Below are positions 7,746 through 15,000 of a stretch of DNA of 15,000 nucleotides, piece by piece. The first letter of the stretch is position 1; every line of letters starts with the position of its first letter. Source of the DNA: Actinidia chinensis (Eukaryota; Streptophyta; Magnoliopsida; Ericales; Actinidiaceae); NCBI GenBank assembly GCA_009663005.1, contig VIGQ01000757.1, forward strand, positions 42,501 through 57,500. The letters run 5' to 3'. Under the pieces are notes generated by a model. It was not told the DNA's origin and made no database searches. It was given only the letters and a program-made list of their open reading frames with translations. The translations under genes were made by a program, and so were the position numbers.

Positions 7746-9150
7746 ATTACGGAGAACAAAGGAAGGCTAATTAAAGCGTGGTTATGTAGTGAAATTCCTG
7801 TGGAGAGGAACACAGTGAGAAGGGGAGATCTTTAAGCCGGAAGTATGTGCTCTTTGGTTCACTTTCTGTTGATGTCAAAAATTGCAATTGCTGAATTGAT
7901 CTCTATGTTTAATTTAACATGTTGGAAAAAGCTTGTGAGTGTTAGATTTGGGCCTTGCACTTAAGATATACACAGATATACAGCCAAAGTCTCAAACACT
8001 ATGGTCTTTACATTGACGAACCTCTCTCTTAAAAGTCAATAGCAGCTTAAATGAACAAACCAGCAGTGTTATTAAAAATCTGTAACTAAAAGAAAAAGAA
8101 ATAAGACTGAACCAAACAAAGATGTGGACTATCACGGGTCCCAAGCGAGTGCACCCAAATTCAACCCAACTTTTCCCGTCAAATTTTTCTTGAGTCTTAG
8201 AACGCCCAAGAGCTGTTGGCTGATAATAACATATAGAAAGCCAATTCTTTATTTGGGATAACGGCATTCGTGAAGGTGGACGATTGTTTTGTTTTGTTTG
8301 GACGTGGAAGTCTTGGGATCATTATATCAAAGATACCTTGCGGTTGAAGGGGCTCATGACCTTAAATACTTTGATAGATATTATGTTTTAGTTGATATTT
8401 TCTATAAGAACTTTAAGAGATCTTATTCATTCCATAGGACCATGATGAAGCTACAGTTTAGGGAACGAAACTCTGGTTCCTTCTTTGTGTGCACCTTATT
8501 AGTTAGATGGCTATTAGCAGCTCAAATTTCAAAATCACATATAACATTCATAGGTCTTGTCTCCTTATGAGAGGGACTTTCTTTTGTGAATAGTGGGGAC
8601 GGATGAATGTTCGGTAGCAAATAACCTGTAATGAAAAATTGAGATGCATTTTCATGTATGGGAATGATGGATCAGTTTTTTGTTTTGGTGCGACATCTAG
8701 TATGCAGTGGTCTTGACATTTGTTAGGGGTTTATGGGTTTGGTTGCCAACAGGAGAGATGGCATGCATAGAAGTGACGGTTATGGCAAGGTAAAGTTCTA
8801 AAATTTTTTGAAGTGTCCAAAATGGGCTTCCCTCCCCCCTTATTTTGTAGTTACCAGAGTAAAATATTTTAGGAACCTGAATTACCGAATTAATTATTGA
8901 AGCATAAATTTTTCTCTGGATAGGGTTCTCTGGAAATCCTCATTTCTTCCACATGAGATCCTTTTTTTGTAGTTATTGTGTTGTTTATTTATTTGATTTT
9001 TTATTTTTCATATCATTAGCTAGTTTTTTTCCCTTGTTTTTCTTTAATAAATTTTGGTCTCTATTCGCCCCAAAAAAAATTTCGCTTCCTTCCCCAATTT
9101 CTTTTCTCATTAGTTATGATTTTGTATTTTGTCCGGAGTTTCACCGTTTA
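7746..9150. other. Non-coding AT-rich region, no recognised gene
   Basis: Short open frames exist (plus strand about 8289-8570, minus about 8267-7992, plus about 8953-9171), but none has a recognisable domain, conserved neighbour or codon pattern. The last is a Phe-rich translation of a T-rich tract. No RNA gene or transposon terminus was recognised. Confidence 0.5.
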
Positions 9151-9154
9151 ATCC

Positions 9155-9298
9155 CTGCTCCCGTGTGGTGACATGACACGATAAAAGGAAAGAGGAGGGA
9201 TGGGGCTTATCTCAATTTGGCCTAGTGGGTCCCCACTTGGAGGCTAGCACGAGGGTATTAGTTCAGTAGTAGAGTGTGACCCTGATAATTGCCATCGT
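9155..9298 (+). other. Nuclear plastid DNA (NUPT), part 1: rrn16-trnI spacer and trnI-GAU exon 1
   Basis: CCCGTGTGGTGACATG, then AAAAGGAAAGAGGAGGGATG, then CCTAGTGGGTCCCCACTTGG and AGGCTAGCACGAGGG follow the order I know from the chloroplast inverted-repeat spacer between 16S rRNA and trnI-GAU. It runs straight into trnI exon 1. Divergence (mainly transitions and a few indels) shows an old transfer to the nucleus. Plastid matching is from memory, but co-linearity over about 140 bp makes chance unlikely. Confidence 0.8.
9253..9288 (+). pseudogene. trnI-GAU exon 1 relic (plastid tRNA-Ile, 5' half)
   Basis: GGGTATTAGTTCAGTAGTAG through GACCCTGATAA corresponds to the 5' half of plastid tRNA-Ile(GAU), with the D-arm TAGTTCAGTAGTAGAG and the anticodon GAT in CTGATAA. 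One base is missing in the acceptor stem and several substitutions occur. The 3' exon is absent, so it cannot make a tRNA. In plastids this gene is split by a group II intron of roughly 0.9 kb, whose first bases (TTGC..TCGT) follow here. Confidence 0.8.
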
Positions 9299-9637
9299 CC
9301 TAGGATTCCTAGATCAAGAGACAAGTCGCTCCTCTTGCCTAACACTCCTAGGAACTGACTGTCTCACGCCGTAACGAGTTGCCAAGGAAGATTCTGATAA
9401 AAGTGTGGAAGTGCTCAAGATCACATTCAACAAAAAAGAGGTGATAGTCTTGGACCAACCACCAACAATCTTTCTTTTGTTAGCCTGTCATAAGCTGTGA
9501 AGTAGCATCATCTCACTCCTTTCTTTTCCGAGAAGATGAGCTACAGTGATTCTATGAAAGAGGCTCGAGCGAAAGGCTTTATATTGATAGTGGAGCATGG
9601 GCGGGGGGGGTGTGGGGGGCGGGGTGGGGGGGGACTG
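9299..9637. other. About 340-bp insertion splitting the NUPT
   Basis: Plastid homology stops at ...TCGT (9298) and resumes at CGTTG (9638), co-linear with the trnI intron. The material between is therefore a later insertion, or non-plastid DNA joined with CGT microhomology. It has no recognisable coding sequence; the start contains TCCTAGGA-type palindromes (9298 and 9346 areas) and the end is the G-rich tract. No clear target duplication or terminal inverted repeat is visible, so the insert class is unknown. Confidence 0.6.
9603..9633 (+). other. Very strong G-quadruplex motif
   Basis: The run is G8-TGT-G6-C-G4-T-G8, with loops of 3, 1 and 1 bases, far exceeding the canonical four-tracts-of-three-G rule. 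It sits at the right end of the insertion in the plastid fragment, a few bases before plastid homology resumes. Short loops and long tracts predict a very stable fold on the plus strand. Confidence 0.85.
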
Positions 9638-9735
9638 CGTTGAAATGGGGTTGTGGGGCAGTCCTCAGCCACGTGGATAGTTCAACGTCCTCATCATCCA
9701 TGGCACAATTGCATGGGTTCTACCCGTTTGAACCT
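9638..9735 (+). other. NUPT part 2: start of the plastid trnI group II intron
   Basis: CCTCAGCCACGTGGATAG, TTCAACGTCCTCATC, CATCCATGGCACAATTGC and CCCGTTTGAACC match, in order, the 5' part of the plastid trnI-GAU intron as I remember it, with one internal deletion of about 20 bp near 9692. Homology ends near 9735. It continues co-linearly from part 1, so both belonged to one transferred fragment of at least about 240 bp. Confidence 0.75.
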
Positions 9736-10770
9736 TCATTTTTGTGTATGGGTTGTGTTTGTGTTCACTTTTGCAATATGGGTGGCTTGGCTCTGGGTTA
9801 GTGCATAATTTTAAAACCAATTCCGAATGTCACACACTTGCTGGGCAGTTTCTCTAGCGTTAGCTCTGACATTACCCACAAGGTGATTCCGTAGCACAGA
9901 TTTTTTTATGGTAGATTCTGTTCCGAGCAATTGTGGAATAACAATAAGAGCCTTGAACTTTCCCTTTGTTTAAGAAAAATTTGGATATTATGCCTGTTGC
10001 CCACAAAAGTCAAGCTGTTAGGAGAAGAATATGGTTGAGGGGAAAAAGCATCATAAGTGAATAATATTAGTAGTTGATGCCTACATCACAATTTTTTACT
10101 CATATACCCATATTGTGCTACGTCACGTAAAAAGTTTAGGCCTAGTTCATATATCAATGAGGGTCTGATAGGTATAGATTGGGTGCGCAGACCAGCCTCA
10201 TATTATTACTTACAACCCCAATGTTTGATTAAAATTATGCATTTTGAATATTGTCTCTTATATAATATGTAGATAAGGCATCACCAAATGTTAGCAATTG
10301 TTAATCCGGGGGTGGGGTGATGTTGGAAGAGGAAAGAAAGATTGAATATAGATAGACCTGACCTTTGCATTACTTACCCAAAATTGGATTCTTTCTGTTT
10401 TAATATTATGTTGATGAAACATATTTATATATGGAGTAATTCAGGCAATAGCGCCATTGTTTATACATTGCCTTGTCTTTGTGCCCTTGCCCCTATGGCT
10501 GCTATGCATAGTATTTATCATACAAAAGCGTGCTTCTTGTTAATACAGTGATATTGGCTAGCTCTGCATGATTAGGTGGAGTTATTCAAAACCTTTTTTT
10601 TTTCCTTTCCTTTATTCCCGCCAAACATTTTTTTTTCATAAGGTTATAAACAATGTCGAGAATCATAAAGGGGCCCTACCCAGTCCCATTTTTAGTGATG
10701 CCGAACTGGAAACTATGATTCCTTGAAAGTTCAAGATGTTTTCTCATATAAAAACGACCTCCTATTACCA
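9736..10770. other. Non-coding region, no recognised gene
   Basis: Mixed AT-rich sequence with T-rich tracts at about 10590-10640. Open frames are short and unrecognised. No RNA gene, LTR or terminal repeat seen. Confidence 0.5.
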
Positions 10771-11145
10771 GGGAAATGGCATCAACAGTCAGGGTTCAAA
10801 ATATGTCAATCCATGATCGCCTACCAACACTATGCAGCGAAGCTGAAGAGCAGATTACCTTGTGAATGACAATACAGGGCAGAACTTAATGGAAAATGGG
10901 CTAGAATCCTGGATGAAGTTCTCAATCCTGGTGCTGGAATTTTGATGATGATTTGACAATGCAGTCATGGGAATTTAAGATGCCTCTCTCAAAACACAGC
11001 AGTAGATCGGACCTCTCTTTGTAATCTTGAAGATGCAAATGAAGAATTTTCAACCAAATTAAAGCTGAATAATCATTTGGACTTCCATTGTAAATTAAAG
11101 GATGAGTTGTCCTTTGTTTGTAGATGTCATCTTGACAGTCTAAAG
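10771..11145 (+). pseudogene. Possible decayed exon of a charged, coiled-coil-like protein
   Basis: From 10776 the frame reads MASTVRVQNMSIHDRLPTLC then SEAEEQITL and a stop. A one-base shift at about 10863 continues with QYRAELNGKWARILDEVLNP GAGILMMI, a TGA (10954-10956), and then the same frame open to LEDANEEFSTKLKLNN and KLKDELSF up to CTAAAG. The Glu/Lys/Leu-rich text looks like a coiled coil and reads on across the shift, which suggests real former coding sequence. A pyrimidine-AG acceptor (TATTACCAG) precedes 10771 and a GT donor follows 11145. I do not recognise the family; open frames of this size can occur by chance. Confidence 0.35.
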
Positions 11146-11221
11146 GTTGGTATACTAGTTGAAATCTTTCTTTGAGTTAGGCTACAATCAATATAAATTT
11201 TGAACATTGCCTTTTTGTTAG

Positions 11222-11291
11222 AAGCTCAAAGTGCTACTGCTCTTTCTGTGGAAGATGCGCGAAAGTGGAGAATATAGAGATGGAAATTCAG
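11222..11291 (+). pseudogene. Possible second exon of the same decayed gene
   Basis: A 76-bp intron-like gap (GTTGGTAT... to CTTTTTGTTAG) separates this from the previous block; it is followed by another GTTGGTAA donor. The frame continues without a stop (KLKVLLLFLWKMRESGEYRD). Another frame reads AKVENIEMEIQ, which looks more coiled-coil-like and would imply a frameshift. Short length keeps confidence low. Confidence 0.3.
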
Positions 11292-12699
11292 GTTGGTAAT
11301 TTGTCATGCTAGTCTTTGTAGTGAAACTTCTGTACTTTTATCCTATTCTGAACACATGGTTTCTAATCTTGTCACAAAAACAATTTATATTTGTGTACGA
11401 GACTCCCATTAATGGGTACTAACTGAGCGTGCTTTTTTCGTGTGACGTGGGACAAATGCCACGGATACTCCTCCTAATAGAAGTGAGCCCAAATTTAATG
11501 CTGGTGGAGGCCAATTTAGGGCTGATTTTATTTGGTTTGAAATAAAGTTATGAATGGTAAATTAGGGGTTAGGAGATTTGAGGTGTACAAAAGTAGAGGA
11601 TCAGGTTTTGGGATTGGAATCCAAGATTTTAGGTAATATCCGTGAAAAGTGACATAGGGTTGTTTTCTTTTCAACACCCAAGTTGAGAAATTTTAGCAGG
11701 CAATGAATTAGATTATGTTTTGAAATAGGATCTCCAAGGTTGGGAAAAGTTTAGACCAGCCAAAAACAAGCGACTCTTGGCATCGCACCTTGGTTTCCTA
11801 TTGGTATTCAACAGAGATTAGAATTTCTATGCACCCTACATGAAAAACTTCAGGGCTATGAAAGTTGCCTAAAACCTTATTGATATAAAAGCATTACATG
11901 ACAGAATTTAGAACTCTTCCTTTTAGGATTTTGCCTTCCCATTTGAAAATCAAGACTTTGACTTCCAAACCCATCTAAATTCTAACAAAACCTATAAGTA
12001 AATACCTAATAACCATAAACTAACTTGTACGAGGATCATGGGCTACCCTCTACAGGTATAGTGAATGTCCAAAAATCCTGTTAATTATCAATAGTGCTAA
12101 CCTGCAGAACACTGGAAAACTTATGAGAGACTGACTGGTTAACTATCCTAAATAACCATAACATAAGACACTATTAAGGCGAGGAATATAACTGCTCCCA
12201 GTTCCTATGGGTCACAACTTGAAAGTGGGCCAACTTTTGGTTTAGCTGCTTTCTTGAACTTGCTTTTTCTTACTCCTCTCGTGGACTGCATAATTTATAG
12301 TGTTAATTAAGAAATGGATTACTCCAACATTCTTTATTGAGGAATGGATTTGCTTTGTTAATAAGATATGCATGAGTTGGTGTTGTGAATGATGGGAAGT
12401 CAGCAAGTCATCTCTTCATTCATGTGAGATCACTAGAGATTTATCTGATTGTTGACATGTTTGGAGTTGTTTGGGATTTTCCCAAAGACGTTGCCAATCT
12501 TTTTTAATCTTGGAGAGGATAGGAACATATTTGAAAAAGTAGAAGATAAGTTTTGGGATTCATAGAAGGAAAAGAGCTAAAATATGTCGGGTGGTTTGAA
12601 AAATAGTAGCTTGCCTGAATGTGAAAACTAAAAAAAAAGCAATCCCTCCCCTTCTGTTACCGACTTTGACTCATATCTTCGGTATACCTCAATTTGAGG

Positions 12700-12783
12700 C
12701 CCTAGGCCCCCGACAGCTATACCTTTATAATGTTTTTATGGTTAATGGAGGACCTATTATGGAAAGGGCCTATTGGCCTAGGG
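12700..12783. repeat. 9-bp inverted repeat CCCTAGGCC / GGCCTAGGG
   Basis: CCCTAGGCC at 12700-12708 and its exact reverse complement at 12775-12783, with 66 bp between. The arms are GC-rich in an AT-rich setting. No flanking target duplication seen, so not called as a MITE. Confidence 0.5.
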
Positions 12784-13726
12784 TTGATTTAAGCTTTGAT
12801 TTGCTAGGGTTTTGGAATGGAAAATTAACATTTTAGGTCAATAAAAGTACCCCCTGAGTAGTAATTAGGTCTTTCGAGAAGCAAAAAAGAAAGCAACGAA
12901 GAATACTAATAAAAATCTCAATTCCTATAAATCACTCTGCTCACTATTAAAAAGAAAGATTACTTGTATATCTATTGGCTGGTGGCTCTCTTAATTCTTA
13001 TTGGGCATGACTTGAAAATTAGGAAAGTACCGACCCAGTAAGACCACCTATACTCTGGACGTGATTATTTGAATAGCTTGAAGTGCTCTTATCTGAGCTA
13101 GCCATTATATTTTGGGGCTGACCGGCAGCAGAAAGAGAGGCTGCTTCCTTTTCATTGATAGTGGGAGGAAGGCCACGCCTCCCACGGGAACTTTATTTCA
13201 CTATGCTATTTTTTTTTTGGAACTCTATTTTATCCACCCTAACAAACTTTGGCAGACTAGAATATTGTAAATCTATTAAAGACAAAATAAAAGATATAAA
13301 TAATAATATACTTATAAGAAAGGTTTAATTAAAAAATATATGACTCGTAATACAACTCCTTCATGTCTGTCAAGTTTTTAATACTCTTGACCATAAAGCC
13401 TAATAAACTAGGCTTAACATATCCAACGGTATTTTACATAAAAGAAACATAAAAATTGGACTGAAAGCAACCCTATACTTCATTAAAGAATGGCCCCTAA
13501 ACAAGCTCCAAGAAAAATTACTAATGTGACCCTTCTCTTCTTTCCACACTATATAAAATGTTTTTTTGGGAAAGAAAAATAAATATATGGGTTTTAGTTG
13601 ACGAAATGAAACTTTCAACTGTTGGCCAGCTTTTTGTTTAGGTGAGGTGAGTTATGAAATGTATGGTTCAAGTTCTAATTTCTTTAGAAGGACGAGTGAG
13701 TGGGAACTACTTTGCGGAGAACGCAT

Positions 13727-13751
13727 CATTCCCATATGTTGAATGGGAATG
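13727..13751. repeat. Hairpin CATTCCCA / TGGGAATG
   Basis: A perfect 8-bp stem (13727-13734 with 13744-13751) around a 9-base loop TATGTTGAA. Not followed by a T-run, so not a polymerase III or bacterial-type terminator. Function unknown. Confidence 0.5.
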
Positions 13752-14563
13752 TAGTCTGCCACATGCTAGAATTTTGCATTTTAGGAGTCGACATATATAG
13801 ATTACATCATTACACTAGTATAATTTAAGGTCCTTGTAGAGCAATTTTCGTTTACTAACAAGACAGCTAAGAAAATATAGTCTACTTTTCAACAAATTGT
13901 GTAAAAACACATTTCTATCATGGCTTATTATTTTATAGCTTATCTAGAAGAACTCTACTCCATAACGATTATTTTGCATTTTTTCTGCCAAAACTCTCGC
14001 TCTTACGAGATTTTAGTTCATTATATTTGAACTTTTTCTCCTACAGAACCTTTAGGAAATAAATAGCAAAACAGATTTGGATTGCTTTGGATGACTAAGG
14101 TTTTGGAAGGAACGTGTAACCATGTTTCAGAATGTGCTTCTAAATATAGACTGCAAAGATATTACTATTTTTGGTAGCACTAGTTGGGAGTGGGACACGT
14201 TGGAAGATTCTTCAGACTCCCTGGTTTCTGCCTATTGAATGATGCTATGGAAGAATATAACCTTCTTCATTGGTCTGAGCCCAAAATGTAATTTGTCTTT
14301 TCGTAGAACATTTGGTGGACTCGAAATTAACTGTGAATAGATTCGAGGATGGTTACAAAGGATTTCATTATCCATCTTCAATCTTCAAAGTGGTGTGAAT
14401 ATGCAGGGGTAATTTTAATGTGGAGTACATGCTGTGCTCGAAAATCTTAAATTATGTCCACTTGGCCACTTGATTTTTTTCCCCTGTGTGGATATTTGTT
14501 ACGAAATTCATGGATGGTTTTCACGTATAATTAACTTATACTACTCTATCATTGTCTCTACAG

Positions 14564-14720
14564 GAGGCCTGTAAGGAACTTATCAACGAGAATATAAACT
14601 CCAAAAGAATATTCCAGAATATTCAACACAGGAAGATATTTGCTTAAAAGGATTTTGATGTTCTCACGAACTGAAGTTCGGAGACTGGAAGCAGAATACA
14701 CTATCGAGAGATTGCATTGA
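14564..14720 (+). pseudogene. Possible third coiled-coil-like exon
   Basis: A good acceptor (TTGTCTCTACAG) precedes 14564 and a textbook donor (GTATGT) follows 14720. The first frame reads EACKELINENINSK, then decays to a stop; another frame ends MFSRTEVRRLEAEYTIERLH. Together they suggest a frameshifted, Glu/Leu/Lys-rich exon similar in style to the blocks at 10771-11291. Whether they belong to one gene is inference. Confidence 0.35.
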
Positions 14721-15000
14721 GTATGTATCATTTTCTTTAATCTTCAAGGGATTTTCAGAACAAACTGCCTAGTATAGAAAGCTACATTCTTCTATATGCA
14801 AATATGTTTTTCCTGACTATATTTTTTTAACAATTTTGGAAGATGTGCCATTTTAAGTAGGAATATGATTTTGGATTATTTCAAATGATTATGTGGTTGT
14901 CTGGTGACGTATTAAAGTTGTCTGTGATCACTGGAGACGTACACATATGAGTGTGATTAAGGATTACTATGTTACTTGATTTTAAAACATCAATTAACTG
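14721..15000. other. AT-rich tail of the window, intron-like
   Basis: T-rich sequence following a GTATGT donor; no recognisable gene. If the upstream block is an exon, this would be the beginning of its intron. Confidence 0.4.

Larger units (their letters stand above)
11292..14563. other. Long AT-rich non-coding stretch (intron-like or intergenic)
   Basis: No convincing coding sequence, transposon protein, LTR or RNA gene in about 3.3 kb. It could be one large decayed intron if the flanking exon-like blocks belong to one gene, or simply intergenic DNA. Very AT-rich at about 13260-13340. Two small inverted repeats (listed separately) are the only structures noted. Confidence 0.5.

Noticed and set aside
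7992..8267. 91-codon minus-strand open frame with a hydrophobic middle
   Set aside because: No recognisable homology; hydrophobic text follows from A/T-rich composition.
8289..8570. 93-codon open frame on the plus strand
   Set aside because: No recognised domain, no splice context and no neighbour support; length is within chance for AT-rich DNA.
8953..9171. Hydrophobic Phe-rich open frame resembling a membrane protein
   Set aside because: Phe/Leu/Ser bias is what a T-rich tract gives in any frame; no recognisable family, and its end runs into the NUPT.
9253..9288. Functional nuclear tRNA-Ile gene
   Set aside because: Only the 5' half is present, with substitutions and a missing base; the 3' exon is absent. 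It is a plastid-derived relic.
9610..9801. Small open frame over the G-rich tract
   Set aside because: Its translation is Gly/Trp-rich from the G-runs and then reads through the plastid intron fragment; no protein support.

Overview
This is nuclear DNA of a flowering plant. It holds a Ty1/copia retrotransposon of plant type, a pentatricopeptide-repeat (PPR) gene relic, a chloroplast-DNA insertion, a copia-type LTR with a plant-style promoter, and long AT-rich non-coding stretches. The species cannot be told from the sequence. I see no intact protein-coding gene and no bacterial or viral operon logic. Almost everything recognisable is decayed, so this is a repeat-rich intergenic or pericentromeric-like region.

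Layout. (1) 1-3695, minus strand: a decayed Ty1/copia element entering from beyond the left edge. From right to left it carries a 5' LTR (about 3367-3695), gag, protease, integrase, reverse transcriptase and RNase H. It has many stops and frameshifts, and several catalytic residues are lost. The 3' LTR lies outside the window. (2) 3696-4520: AT-rich spacer with a degenerate GAGCTTGAGT-type repeat. (3) 4528-6230, plus strand: a PPR pseudogene closely resembling the plastid PPR-SMR protein SVR7 (Arabidopsis At4g16390 type). Its middle PPR repeats are well preserved, while the N-terminus is scrambled by frameshifts and the C-terminal SMR domain is missing. (4) about 6466-7745, plus strand: a copia-type LTR, probably solo and probably SIRE/Maximus-like. 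Its U3 holds a dense array of short direct and inverted repeats (GGACGACCTAAGT type), followed by a TATA box, the GTGGACGTAGGC / CCGAACCACTATAAA signature and an A23 run. (5) 7746-9150: no recognisable gene. (6) 9155-9735: a nuclear plastid DNA fragment (NUPT) from the rrn16-trnI(GAU) spacer, trnI exon 1 and the start of the trnI intron. It is split by about 340 bp of foreign sequence ending in a very strong G-quadruplex tract. (7) 10771-11291 and 14564-14720: possible decayed exons of an unidentified, charged, coiled-coil-like protein. (8) The rest is intron-like or intergenic AT-rich DNA with small inverted repeats.

No functional pathway can be reconstructed. The window records layered insertions: a copia element, a copia LTR next to the broken end of a PPR gene, and plastid DNA that was itself later interrupted. 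I did not find a convincing new biological system. The most useful leads are the interrupted NUPT with its G4 tract, the repeat-loaded LTR U3, and the truncated SVR7-like gene.
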